DNA of 63,024 bases from DATADF01 sp046263155 (GTDB lineage: Bacteria > Actinomycetota > CADDZG01 > WHSQ01). Position numbers and translations under genes: made by a program. The stretch lies in the NCBI GenBank assembly GCA_046263155.1, contig JBHELF010000012.1, forward strand, positions 1 to 63,024, written 5' to 3'. Of this stretch, positions 25,400-33,758 are shown piece by piece (positions within the stretch are counted from its first letter, which is position 1; each line of letters starts with the position of its first letter). The notes under the pieces were generated by a model, which saw nothing but the letters and a program-made list of their open reading frames with translations, made no database searches and was not told the origin of the DNA.

Positions 25400-26547
25400 A
25401 GATCGCGCTCGAGGTCGATCGGGTGCTCGTGGAGGTTGGGGAAGCGCTCGACCTTCTCCTCCACGTGAGCCCGGTGAACTCCGAGGCCGCCTGGAGCGCG
25501 TTCGCCGATAGCGACTTTGAGGCGCTTCCCGCCTTCGAGTATCGATCCCTGTCGTTTGACCCGGACGCGTTAAAGCGACGCCTGTACGAGTTGCCGCTGG
25601 ACGACGTCGAGAATCCCACGCTGGCCAATTTGTTTCGCGAGAAACGTCTTGAACTCGATCGCCAGATCATCATGCTCGAGGATCGAGAGACCTCTCGCTT
25701 CCTGTATGGGAGCCTGGCCGTCTTCGGAGACGTCGACGACGTCCTCCTCGCCGATGCCGAGAAACTGCTTGCCGAGGTTCCGCCTCAAGCGGTGCGCGAC
25801 CTTATGGAGCCCGACGAGTTCTGCCGACTGGCACGTGACGAGCTCCATAGCTATGCACATCTGGCCCCGGACCTGTCACTCAATGTTGAAGTACGAGACG
25901 ACGTTCCCGGTCTCATGGTCGCCCGTGGCAGTCTGCTGGTGAGCAGCCGGGTCAAGATCGGGCGGGCTCGGGCAGGTGCTCTGATACAGCACGAGATCGG
26001 CACTCACGTCGTCACCGCTGCGAACGGGAGGCTTCAGCCGCTCTGCTTGTTCGCCATCGGCCTGCCGGGCTACGAGCAGACGCAGGAGGGCCTCGCGGTC
26101 TTCGCGGAGTACGTGTCGGGGGGATTGGACCGTGCGCGCCTTCGTCTGCTCGCGGCTCGGGTCGTGGCGGTCTACCGTCTGCTCGAGGGAGCGAGCTTCG
26201 GCGATGTGTTCCTCGAGCTACACCGCGACCGAGGGTTTCGCCCGCAGAGCGCCTGGAGCGTGACGATGCGGGTCTATCGGAGCGGTGGTTATACGAAGGA
26301 CGCGATCTACTTGCGAGGGCTAGCCGAGATCATGAGCCACCTCCACTCCGGTGGCTCGCTCGATCCACTACTCGTCGGGAAAGTGAGCCTTGCCCAGATC
26401 CCTCTCGCCGAAGAGTTGCTCGCCGCCGAAATCCTTAAGCCCCCCACATTGTGGCCTCACTGGTTGAAGGCGGAGGGGGCCGAGGGGCGGCTTGAACGTG
26501 TGCGCGGTGGGCTGGCCGTATCGGAGCTGGTGACCGGGGAGACCTGA
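25396..26547 (+). CDS. QEGLA-motif metallopeptidase (DUF1704/MATCAP-like)
   Basis: 383 residues. The zinc motif HEIGTH (His199, Glu200, His204) and the family signature TQEGLA (229-234, third ligand Glu231) define the DUF1704 family, annotated in databases as 'flavohemoglobin expression-modulating QEGLA motif protein'. Eukaryotic members (MATCAP/TMCP) remove the C-terminal tyrosine from tubulin. The bacterial substrate is unknown to me. GTG start overlaps the FGase stop by 4 bases, and the TGATG stop overlaps the ATP-grasp start, making a three-gene coupled operon. Confidence 0.88.
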   Translation: MKIALEVDRVLVEVGEALDLLLHVSPVNSEAAWSAFADSDFEALPAFEYRSLSFDPDALKRRLYELPLDDVENPTLANLFREKRLELDRQIIMLEDRETSRFLYGSLAVFGDVDDVLLADAEKLLAEVPPQAVRDLMEPDEFCRLARDELHSYAHLAPDLSLNVEVRDDVPGLMVARGSLLVSSRVKIGRARAGALIQHEIGTHVVTAANGRLQPLCLFAIGLPGYEQTQEGLAVFAEYVSGGLDRARLRLLAARVVAVYRLLEGASFGDVFLELHRDRGFRPQSAWSVTMRVYRSGGYTKDAIYLRGLAEIMSHLHSGGSLDPLLVGKVSLAQIPLAEELLAAEILKPPTLWPHWLKAEGAEGRLERVRGGLAVSELVTGET

Positions 26548-27575
26548 TGCGTATCGCCTTTTTCGTAAACGATCTGGAGACCGAGGACCCCCGCTACACC
26601 ACCACCCGACTTGCGCGCGCCGCGGTCTCCCGGGGTCACGAGGTCACCTACATCACAAACGACGACTTCAGTTTTGAGGAAGGCGACCGTCTGTCGGCGC
26701 GGGCTCGTCCGGCGGGCACTGCCGGCGAAGATCTCGAGGCATTCCTGAACGAGGCGCGAGAGGCCGAAGCCCAACACCTCGACCTGGAGACTCTCGACGT
26801 GCTGTTGTTGCGCAGCGATCCGACTCAGGATCTTCCCGAGAATCCTTGGGCGCCCCCACTCGGGGCGATCTTTGGCCAGCTCTTGACCCGCCGAGGTGTC
26901 TTGGTCCTAAACGACCCGACGGGCTTATCCCGGGCGTTGAACAAGCTCTACTTCCAGGCCTTTCCGAGCAAAGTGAGGCCTGACACTCTCATCAGCCGTG
27001 ATGTCGAAGCGATCAAGCGTTTCATCGCGGATCACGAGGGCGCGGTGATCAAGCCGCTGCAGGGATCTGGCGGGCAAGGTGTCTTCCACGTTCGAGCGGA
27101 CGAGGGCGCCAACGTCAATCAGATGATCGAAGCCGTGATGAGAGACGGTTACGTGGTGGTGCAAGAGTTCATCCCTCTGGCCGCCGAGGGTGACCTTCGA
27201 CTCTTTCTCATGAATGGTCGACCGCTTCAAATCGGATCTGCGTTCGCAGCTTTCCGCCGCATAAGCGAGAGCGAGGACTTTCGCAGCAACATGTCGGCAG
27301 GGGGTCGGTCGATTCCGGCCGATGTCGACGAAGGGGTTCTCGCCATAGCAGGGCTCGTGCGTCCCAAACTGGTTGAGGACGGGATGTTCTTAGTCGGTCT
27401 GGATATCGCCGGCGGAAAGCTCCTCGAGGTGAACGTGTTTTCGCCGGGGGGACTGGGCAGCGCGTCCGAATTCGGGGGCGTGGATTTCAGCGATGCGGTC
27501 GTGGCGGCTCTGGAGAAAAAGGTAGGGGCCAGGACCGGTCAAGACTTAACGAACGTGGAGCTCGCCACGCTCTGA
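26547..27575 (+). CDS. ATP-grasp ligase (glutathione synthetase-like)
   Basis: 342 residues. The N-terminal pre-ATP-grasp domain starts MRIAFFVNDLETEDPRYTTT. The ATP-grasp core shows HEGAVIKPLQGSGGQGVF (nucleotide-binding Lys and Gly loop), VVVQEFI, GDLRLFLMNG and Mg-binding LLEVNVFSPGGL. Such enzymes form amide or peptide bonds through an acyl-phosphate. It resembles glutathione synthetase, yet no gamma-glutamylcysteine synthetase is nearby. As the last gene of the FGase-QEGLA operon it may add residues to a peptide that the other two trim (inference). Confidence 0.88.
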   Translation: MRIAFFVNDLETEDPRYTTTRLARAAVSRGHEVTYITNDDFSFEEGDRLSARARPAGTAGEDLEAFLNEAREAEAQHLDLETLDVLLLRSDPTQDLPENPWAPPLGAIFGQLLTRRGVLVLNDPTGLSRALNKLYFQAFPSKVRPDTLISRDVEAIKRFIADHEGAVIKPLQGSGGQGVFHVRADEGANVNQMIEAVMRDGYVVVQEFIPLAAEGDLRLFLMNGRPLQIGSAFAAFRRISESEDFRSNMSAGGRSIPADVDEGVLAIAGLVRPKLVEDGMFLVGLDIAGGKLLEVNVFSPGGLGSASEFGGVDFSDAVVAALEKKVGARTGQDLTNVELATL

Positions 27576-27600
27576 CCACGCTTGAATCCAGCCCCATGCT

Positions 27601-28236
27601 CTAGTCGTAGTTCTCGATTCCGTGGCGGTAGGTGATGCTTATCCGGGGCCCGGCCTTGGCCACTTTGGGAACGCTGTGCTGCCAGGCCCGCTGACAGGCC
27701 CCGCCGGTAATGAGGAGATCCCCGCGGCCCAGCAGAAAACTTTTCGACGGGCCCCCGAGTTTGGGTCGCAGCAGAAATTTGCGAGGCTCTCCCACCGACA
27801 GGATGGCGACAAGCGGATCCACTACCGACTTGGGGATGTGGTCGCCGTGCCAGGCGACGCTGTCCTGGCCGGTGCGATAGAGATTGAAGCCCACCGAGTC
27901 GAAAGTCACGTCGTAGCGATCCGATAACGCCACGCGAGCGCGTTCGAGCACGGGCGGCTGGAGTGGTTCGCCCGAGGCGAGCCTCCAGGAAGCAGTCAGC
28001 CGCGGTTCCACGTGTTTCTCGTCGTAGATGCGTCGCGTTCGTTGTCCCCAGTCGCGCGTCTCCAACAGCTCGGCGAAAAGTTGCTCCGATCCCTCGAGCC
28101 ATCCGGGCACGTGCTGGACCCAGGAGGTCGGATCGAGCTGGACGTGCTTGAGAGGGGCGAAGGATTCGTCGATCGACGGCTCGATCGCGGATTCGAGCAG
28201 CGACGGCTGCCACGAGACTCCCGGGGATGTGGACAT
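27601..28236 (-). CDS. AlkB-like 2-oxoglutarate/Fe(II) dioxygenase
   Basis: 211 residues. Iron motif WHGDH (HxD) in the middle, the distal His in WQHSVPKV, and the 2-oxoglutarate/substrate Arg pair in GPRISITYR. The nucleotide-lid region FNLYRTGQDSVAWHGDH matches AlkB-family alkylation-repair or RNA-demethylating enzymes. Single gene; the start ATG 28236 is supported by a -10 box 6 bases upstream. Confidence 0.88.
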   Translation of the reverse strand: MSTSPGVSWQPSLLESAIEPSIDESFAPLKHVQLDPTSWVQHVPGWLEGSEQLFAELLETRDWGQRTRRIYDEKHVEPRLTASWRLASGEPLQPPVLERARVALSDRYDVTFDSVGFNLYRTGQDSVAWHGDHIPKSVVDPLVAILSVGEPRKFLLRPKLGGPSKSFLLGRGDLLITGGACQRAWQHSVPKVAKAGPRISITYRHGIENYD

Positions 28237-28242
28237 CGCCCC

Positions 28243-28248
28243 AGCCTA
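28243..28248 (-). promoter_or_regulatory. -10 box TAGGCT, leaderless start of alkB-like gene
   Basis: On the minus strand TAGGCT is followed by exactly 6 bases and then ATG 28236. Confidence 0.5.
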
Positions 28249-28333
28249 GAACTTTGGTTAATGGTCAGAACCCAACCTGGCAGGCCACCCGCCCGCCCCA
28301 AAACCGTCCGTCCTAGGCACGGTTCGTCGAGGA

Positions 28334-28981
28334 TTAGTCGCCGGCGATGAAATAGATCCAGTCGCCGTCCTCGACTATGCCGATGCGATAGCCGATGTAG
28401 CCCCCGAACTGTTGCATCCGGCGCACCTCGCGCTCGTTGTAGAGACCGGCGTCGATCAACAGCTGCCAGTCCTCGTCGGTCGGGTTCGGGCCGTTGGCGG
28501 AGGGCCAGCTGTAGACGACGGACTTCGGTTCCTCGGGCGACTCCTGCAAGTCAGAGGTGACGTAGGGGAGTTCGAAGACCTTGACCAGAGTCGCTAGGAC
28601 TTCGAAACGCCGATCGTCACGCCTCCAGTACTCAGCCGGCGACTCATCGGCGCCGAACGAGAAGCTGAAGAAGTCGCGTCCCTCGAGGGCCAGGGACTCA
28701 AGCCCTTCGTAATCGCACGCGGCAGCGAGGCGCGCTATCTCCAGTCGCATCTCGGCGACCGCAGGGGGAAGGCCTACCTGGCTCGCGAGGTCGGCAGACA
28801 TCCCTGTCGCCGAGCAGGCAAGGGAGGGCGTAAGCGTAGGCCTCGGTGCCGCCGATGGCGATGGGATAACGGTCGGCGTCTCCGGGGCGGGCGAAGGCTG
28901 CTCCATCGGTTCCTCCGCGGCATCACACGAGACCCCTCCCGCGAACACGAGGGCGGCTGCAACCCAAACTCGAATACGCAT
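28334..28981 (-). CDS. Putative lipoprotein of unknown function
   Basis: 215 residues. The signal sequence ends in GGVSC, a plausible lipobox with acylated Cys19. A Pro/Ser/Thr-rich linker (~25-55) follows, then a globular domain (~60-215) with a DYEGLESLALEGRDFFSFSF region. The C-terminal IGYRIGIVEDGDWIYFIAGD looks like a strand pair. Start ATG 28981 has AAGGATG overlapping. No family recognised; likely anchored to the outer membrane leaflet. Confidence 0.65.
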   Translation of the reverse strand: MRIRVWVAAALVFAGGVSCDAAEEPMEQPSPAPETPTVIPSPSAAPRPTLTPSLACSATGMSADLASQVGLPPAVAEMRLEIARLAAACDYEGLESLALEGRDFFSFSFGADESPAEYWRRDDRRFEVLATLVKVFELPYVTSDLQESPEEPKSVVYSWPSANGPNPTDEDWQLLIDAGLYNEREVRRMQQFGGYIGYRIGIVEDGDWIYFIAGD

Positions 28982-29017
28982 CCTTCGACAGACGTCTTGT
29001 GGGTGCGGTTCCCTAGC

Positions 29018-29731
29018 TCAGGCGGGCACGACGACGTCGACGGGTTCCATCAACTCCGCACTCTGCGTTCGCTGGTAGAGCCGCCATCCCATCACGAACA
29101 ACCAGACCGTCAGACCAAGTGAGGAGATCGGAAAGAGCACATTCAGCGTGAGATTGGTGAGTCCGTTGAAGAATTGGATGGCCGACGTCACCAGGCCGAG
29201 GGTGCCGGAGAAGATCGCGAGCCAACCCAGCCCCCGCGCGTACTCGGCGCCCGAGAGGACGGTGACGCCGAAAAGGATGGGGGCGAGCCCGAAGGTTAGG
29301 CCGATCATCGCGGTAAACAGCGCGATCCCCACTGAGGTGACTCCACGCGCGGCAGCCAGACTTGCCTCGCTGCCTCCGGACCTGGCCCATTCGTCTGCCA
29401 CCGCCTTCGTTGCGTAGCCATCGATCGCGACCGTGAGGATCAAGGCAACTCCGCCGGCAATAGCGAATACCAGCGACACCCCGGCCCACGAGCGAGAGGG
29501 CTCGGTACGAAAAGAGCGCGCGATCGCCCACCCGGAGAAGAGGAAGAAACCGCCGAGCAACAGAAGTACAAAGTGATCGAGCAACCAGATCCCACGTGTC
29601 GATGCCAGCTCGAGCTCCTCGACAAGCGTCGGATCGCTGGTCCGGGGATGTAGCAGGTTGAACACGACGGCGAAGACGGCGCCAACCATCGCTACGATCC
29701 CACCGACACGCAGTACCCGGTAATCACCCAT
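29018..29731 (-). CDS. Multi-pass membrane protein (DUF4386-like)
   Basis: 237 residues with about six membrane helices (~7-27, 48-68, 82-104, 128-155, 165-190, 195-218). Ribosome site GAGGAGG before ATG 29731. The helix pattern resembles small DUF4386-type membrane proteins of unknown role. No catalytic residues seen. The secreted small peptide gene lies just upstream on the same strand. Confidence 0.65.
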   Translation of the reverse strand: MGDYRVLRVGGIVAMVGAVFAVVFNLLHPRTSDPTLVEELELASTRGIWLLDHFVLLLLGGFFLFSGWAIARSFRTEPSRSWAGVSLVFAIAGGVALILTVAIDGYATKAVADEWARSGGSEASLAAARGVTSVGIALFTAMIGLTFGLAPILFGVTVLSGAEYARGLGWLAIFSGTLGLVTSAIQFFNGLTNLTLNVLFPISSLGLTVWLFVMGWRLYQRTQSAELMEPVDVVVPA

Positions 29732-29751
29732 GGGTTACCTCCTCGAAACCG

Positions 29752-29767
29752 CCGGTTTTGACCGGCT
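29752..29767. terminator. Short hairpin between small peptide gene and membrane gene
   Basis: GCCGGT/ACCGGC arms with a 4-base loop, 20 bases after the stop of the small peptide gene on the minus strand. There is no T-run; it may be a weak terminator or processing hairpin. Confidence 0.3.
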
Positions 29768-29786
29768 CCCGCTCAGGCTCGCGACG

Positions 29787-29960
29787 TTATCGCGATGAGC
29801 AGAGAATCCCCTTGGTGATTCGCTCGCACGCCTCGATCAACGGACACGGGTCGATCTCGAGCGGACCGTCGCAGGATGCGTGGGCTGCCGTGGCCGGAAC
29901 CACGACGAAACCGGCGGACGCGATCAGGGACGACAGCAACAGCATTCTGAGCTTTCTCAT
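29787..29960 (-). CDS. 57-residue secreted cysteine peptide
   Basis: Short gene with a strong ribosome site (GGGAGG, 7 bases before ATG 29960). The product has a classic signal peptide: MRKLR, a hydrophobic core of ~15 residues, and the cleavage-type PATAAHA. A mature ~29-residue acidic peptide follows with four Cys (positions 30, 39, 45 and 54), pieces CDGPLEIDPC and CERITKGILC. The even Cys number suggests two disulfides. It could be a bacteriocin-like, signalling or structural peptide; no family recognised. It ends TAA at 29787. Confidence 0.6.
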   Translation of the reverse strand: MRKLRMLLLSSLIASAGFVVVPATAAHASCDGPLEIDPCPLIEACERITKGILCSSR

Positions 29961-30102
29961 TTGGATACCTCCCGACCCCCTGGCTGACGTTTCGGGGAGC
30001 TTTGTACACCATCTTTAGATTGGGGTAAACCCTTTCGCGGCATCAATCCGGAGCGAGCGGGTACGAGACGAAGCAGGAATGCAGTTCGGGAGGTGATCAC
30101 CA

Positions 30103-30381
30103 ATGGCCAGCGAGAGACAACGAGCCGCGGCCAAGCGCAACATCGGAAAAGCGCAGAGGGCGGCGCGGGCGAAAAAGACGATCACGAAGCTCCCCGCGGC
30201 GGTGCGCCGGGACCTCGGTCGCCAAGCCCCTGCATCGCGCCAGCGAGGAGGCAAGCCCGGCCGTGCGCTGGAGGAGCGGACGCGCCAGGACCTCTACGAA
30301 GTCGCCAAGAAGCGTGGAATCGCGGGCCGCTCGAAGATGGGGAAGTGGGACCTGATTCAGGCACTTCGTCGCTCGAGTTGA
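30103..30381 (+). CDS. Small basic protein with Rho-N/SAP-like domain
   Basis: 92 residues with a good ribosome site (GGGAGGTGAT). The first ~55 residues are Lys/Arg/Ala-rich and probably disordered. The C-terminal piece RTRQDLYEVAKKRGIAGRSK through WDLIQALR matches the Rho termination factor N-terminal (SAP-like) helix-turn fold found in many small actinobacterial nucleic-acid-binding proteins. Likely binds DNA or RNA in the cytosol. 13 bases upstream of the metallopeptidase gene. Confidence 0.75.
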   Translation: MASERQRAAAKRNIGKAQRAARAKKTITKLPAAVRRDLGRQAPASRQRGGKPGRALEERTRQDLYEVAKKRGIAGRSKMGKWDLIQALRRSS

Positions 30382-30394
30382 GGCGCGCGCGTAG

Positions 30395-31261
30395 ATGAGG
30401 TGGAGGCGGCGCCGACGTAGTCCCGACCTCCAGGACCGCCGCGGGGCGCCGGGCGGCCCCCGGATGGGTGCCATAGGCGCGGGGCTGGGCATCCCCGGAG
30501 TCATCGTTCTCGTGCTGGTGATGGTCTTGACCGGAGGCGATGAGAGCGAGCTCGGCGATGTGCTCGGCGGGCTTGAGAATCCTCGGGGGCCGGCGGAGGC
30601 CCCCATCCCGCGCAGCCAGGATCCGGATGCCGACCTCGTCGGCTTCATGTCCTTTGTGCTCGACGATGCACAGAACTTCTGGTCTGACACCTTTGCGCAA
30701 TCCGACAAGCGCTACGAGCGTGCCCAGCTCGTCCTGTTCGAGCAGTCGACCCATTCCGCCTGTGGGGGAGCGACGGAACAGATCGGCCCCCACTACTGTC
30801 CGGTCGACCAGAAGGTCTATCTCCATCTCGATTTTTTACGCGAACTGAGGCGTCGTTTCGGCGCGCCGGGCGATTTCGCGCAGGCTTATGTTCTTGCGCA
30901 CGAGATCGGCCACCATGTTCAGAAGCTGCTGGGGATAGAGGCCCGAGTTCGCCGCGACCAGAGGTCGAACCCCGGCGAGGCGAACGAGCTCTCCGTCCGA
31001 ATGGAGCTACAGGCCGACTGCTTCGCCGGCGTCTGGGCGTTCACGACGTATGAGCGAGAGTTACTGGAGCGCGGCGATTTGCAGGAGGGTCTCGATGCGG
31101 CCGCGGCCGTGGGCGACGATCGGATTCAGGCTCAAGCGGGCGAGCGCGTCAATCCCGAGAACTGGACTCATGGCTCGTCGGACCAGCGCACGTCCTGGTT
31201 CAGTCGGGGTTTCGAGGATGGCGACCCGAACGCCTGCGACACCTTCGCCGCGGAGCTCTGA
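30395..31261 (+). CDS. Neutral zinc metallopeptidase (YpfJ-like, PF04228 type)
   Basis: 288 residues. The basic N-terminus and one membrane helix (~33-48) place the domain outside the cytoplasm. Zinc motif HEIGHH (His169, Glu170, His173) and the downstream conserved ELQADCFAGVWA identify the YpfJ/neutral zinc metallopeptidase family. Two Cys (SACGGATEQ, PHYC) near ~127-138 may form a disulfide. Start is ATG 30395 or the internal ATG in GGPRMGAIG; the former is kept because it keeps the positive-inside segment. It converges with the MFS gene, whose stop is 3 bases away. Confidence 0.9.
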   Translation: MRWRRRRRSPDLQDRRGAPGGPRMGAIGAGLGIPGVIVLVLVMVLTGGDESELGDVLGGLENPRGPAEAPIPRSQDPDADLVGFMSFVLDDAQNFWSDTFAQSDKRYERAQLVLFEQSTHSACGGATEQIGPHYCPVDQKVYLHLDFLRELRRRFGAPGDFAQAYVLAHEIGHHVQKLLGIEARVRRDQRSNPGEANELSVRMELQADCFAGVWAFTTYERELLERGDLQEGLDAAAAVGDDRIQAQAGERVNPENWTHGSSDQRTSWFSRGFEDGDPNACDTFAAEL

Positions 31262-31263
31262 CG

Positions 31264-33345
31264 TCAGGCGGCGCTGGCTCCGTGCCCGGCTTCGACGGCG
31301 GGCGTAGAGATTCCGGGACACGTTATGACCGGCTCGGCCTCCGGTTTGCGCTCCGGATTCTTGATGCCGACCGCGTTTACGGCCGCTCCGGCAAAGCAGA
31401 GAAGCCCGCTGATGGTCATGGCGAGTTGGAACGAGTCCGTCGACGCATCGCGCGCCTGGCGCGCAACCTCGGCTGAGATTCCTTCGGCGGGCGGATTAAG
31501 GGGCATCACTTGTTCGCGGAAAGAATCGGAGCCGACGTTGGTGGTCGGCAGCCGATCGGAGAGCGCCGCGTAGAAGCTGGCCGTGATCGCAACGAATACG
31601 AGCGCGCCCGCAAGCTGAGGGCCGACGCGCGAGATCGCGTTGTTGATGGCCGAACCAACGCCGGCGTGTCGCTCGGGAACGGATCGCATAAGAGCAGCCG
31701 TTAGCGGCGCCACCATGATCATCAGTCCGATCCCAAACACGATGAGCGCCGGCAGGACGTCGACCAGGTAGCCGCGCGGCGGGACGAACGTCGAGAGATC
31801 GTTGAAATCGATTGCCCACGCGTCGCTGGTCCCCGGGATGCGACCCAGGAGAAGCATCCCCAGCCCGATGACCGCCGGCCCGATGGTCATGAAGATCCGC
31901 GGGCCGTAGCGGACGGCGAGGGCGCCGAACTTCGTCGAGAAGAACACCAAGAATATGGACGTCACGATGCCGCCGACGCCGAAGGCCAGCGCGTTGTACT
32001 CGACGACGCCGATGAGAAAGAGCGGCAGCAGATAAAACGTCACGTACATCGCTCCGTAGATCAAAAGCGTCGAGATATTCGTCACGGTGAAATTGCGCGA
32101 TTTGAAAAGGCTTGGAGGCATGAGGGGGTGGTCCGAACGCACCATCGCGATCGGCAGGGCGATCGTCGCCACGGCACCGATCGCCAGGGCGATGAAGGCG
32201 GTCGCGTCCTGCCACTCCTGGGCTTGCCCCCGAATTGTGCCGAAGCTCAGGCCCCCAACCGCGAGAAACACGAGGAGCGCTCCAAACCAATCAAAGCGCC
32301 CGGTCGACTCGTCGTCTCGCGTCTCGACCACATACCGTGTGGTAGCCCACAGCGCGAGCGCGATGAGCGGAATGTTGATCAGAAACGCCGCTCGCCACGA
32401 CACAAAAGTCACGAGGCCACCGCCGAGCACCGGGCCAAAGATGGTCGTGGCCGCGGACGCGCCGGCCCAAATTCCGAACGCCCTTCCTTGCTCCTCGCCT
32501 TTGAACGTCGAGGTGATCAGCGCCAGCGAGCCCGGCACGAGAACTGCGCCCGCCGCTCCCTGTAGGACGCGGAAAGCGATCAACATCTCCATGTTGGTCG
32601 CGAGTCCGCATAACAGTGAGGTGATGCCAAAGCCGAGAAGGCCGATCGAGAACATCCTCCGCCGGCCGTAATAGTCGTTCAGCGCGCCGGCGAGGATCAA
32701 CAGCGCGCTCAACGTCAGCAGATAGCCGTAATACACATAGCTCTGTCCCTCGAGCACCTGAAACAAGGAGCTTTCGAGCTCCTGGCCGATGCGAGGCAAC
32801 GCCACGTTCACGAGCGTGGAATCGAGAAAGACAATGCCTGATCCGAGGATTACCGCGACGAGCGTCCAGAATCTTTGCCGGGGTGGCAGAGCACCCTCGC
32901 CCTGCTCGCGTGCATAAGGTCCGGCCCCCAGGCCGAGACGCGCGTGCGTCTCGCCCATGCAGACATCCATCGCGACCTTCAGGCCCCCGGCGTGGGCGAT
33001 CTCGGCCGCTTCCTCGGAGACGATCTCTCTCTGGAGCCACAACGCCTTCGCCCCGATCGCGACGGCCTCGCGGGCAATATCCGGGGTCTCCTCGGAGGGC
33101 CGAAAGACGTCCACCACGTCGATGGGGACGTCGATCTCGGCGAGAGATGTATAGGCCTTCTCGCCCAGGATCTCGCCGCCCTTGGGGTTGACGGGGACGA
33201 TCTTGTAGCCCTGGCGCTTCAGGTAGTTGGCGATCTGGTTGGCCGGCTTCGAGGGGTCGTTGGAGGCCCCGACCACGGCGATGGTCTTCGTCTGGGCGTA
33301 GATCTCCCGCAGCTGGTCGTCGGTTAGGGCGGCGGGCGTGGCCAT
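31264..33345 (-). CDS. CoA-binding domain fused to 14-TM MFS transporter (DHA2/EmrB-like)
   Basis: 693 residues. Residues ~1-145 are a complete YccU-type CoA-binding domain (TIAVVGASNDPSKPANQIAN, VPVNPKGGEILG, KALWLQREIVSEE). After a short linker, residues ~160-665 form a major-facilitator transporter of the 14-helix DHA2 drug-efflux type (motif A-like GALNDYYGRRRMF, motif C-like GASAATTIFGPVLGG). Both halves stay in one open frame with no stop or obvious error. The Rossmann domain would sit on the cytosolic face and could gate export by CoA or acyl-CoA (inference). Confidence 0.88.
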   Translation of the reverse strand: MATPAALTDDQLREIYAQTKTIAVVGASNDPSKPANQIANYLKRQGYKIVPVNPKGGEILGEKAYTSLAEIDVPIDVVDVFRPSEETPDIAREAVAIGAKALWLQREIVSEEAAEIAHAGGLKVAMDVCMGETHARLGLGAGPYAREQGEGALPPRQRFWTLVAVILGSGIVFLDSTLVNVALPRIGQELESSLFQVLEGQSYVYYGYLLTLSALLILAGALNDYYGRRRMFSIGLLGFGITSLLCGLATNMEMLIAFRVLQGAAGAVLVPGSLALITSTFKGEEQGRAFGIWAGASAATTIFGPVLGGGLVTFVSWRAAFLINIPLIALALWATTRYVVETRDDESTGRFDWFGALLVFLAVGGLSFGTIRGQAQEWQDATAFIALAIGAVATIALPIAMVRSDHPLMPPSLFKSRNFTVTNISTLLIYGAMYVTFYLLPLFLIGVVEYNALAFGVGGIVTSIFLVFFSTKFGALAVRYGPRIFMTIGPAVIGLGMLLLGRIPGTSDAWAIDFNDLSTFVPPRGYLVDVLPALIVFGIGLMIMVAPLTAALMRSVPERHAGVGSAINNAISRVGPQLAGALVFVAITASFYAALSDRLPTTNVGSDSFREQVMPLNPPAEGISAEVARQARDASTDSFQLAMTISGLLCFAGAAVNAVGIKNPERKPEAEPVITCPGISTPAVEAGHGASAA

Positions 33346-33352
33346 AGGGGGA

Positions 33353-33358
33353 ACTCTA
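33353..33358 (-). promoter_or_regulatory. -10 box TAGAGT, leaderless start of CoA-MFS gene
   Basis: On the minus strand TAGAGT is followed by 7 bases and then ATG 33345. Confidence 0.5.
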
Positions 33359-33477
33359 TGGGAAATGTTTTCCTGGACGTATGGGTTAGAGTAAATGAGT
33401 AATCGTTAGTTAGAACGTGTGAGTGGTTGGCCCAGCCTTCCTGAGCTCGTTCGTTAAGCCTGCAGGGAGGTGTTTCT

Positions 33478-33684
33478 GTGGCAACCGGTACCGTCAAGTG
33501 GTTCAACGAGGCCAAGGGTTATGGCTTCATCACCCCGGAGGACGGCTCGAAGGATCTCTTCGTGCATTTCTCCAATATTCAGGGTGATGGGTACAAGACC
33601 CTAGCTGAGGGCGCGACCGTGACCTTCGAGGCCCGTCAGGGCCAGAAGGGTCCGGAGGCGATCAACGTAACGCCCGTCGCGTAG
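33478..33684 (+). CDS. Cold-shock protein (CspA family)
   Basis: 68 residues, GTG start with GGGAGG upstream. Single cold-shock OB-fold with RNP1 KGYGFITPEDG and RNP2 DLFVHFSNI; an RNA chaperone that melts mRNA structure. A ~130-base leader separates it from the divergent MFS gene, consistent with the long structured leaders typical of the family. A strong terminator follows. Confidence 0.97.
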   Translation: MATGTVKWFNEAKGYGFITPEDGSKDLFVHFSNIQGDGYKTLAEGATVTFEARQGQKGPEAINVTPVA

Positions 33685-33703
33685 ATCCACGGATCAAGCA
33701 GAG

Positions 33704-33732
33704 AAGGGGGCCTTTTAGGCCCCCTTTTTCTT
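33704..33732 (+). terminator. Rho-independent terminator of csp gene
   Basis: Perfect GC-rich stem GGGGGCC/GGCCCCC (extended by A-T pairs) with loop TTTTA, followed by TTTTTCTTT. Located 20 bases after the csp stop. Confidence 0.9.
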
Positions 33733-33758
33733 TGGCCTCCTTTGGGTAAGCCCCGCTC

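Noticed and set aside
29758..30018. 86-codon plus-strand frame between 29758 and 30018
   Set aside because: It is antisense to the 57-residue peptide gene, which has a strong ribosome site and signal peptide; the plus frame has neither.
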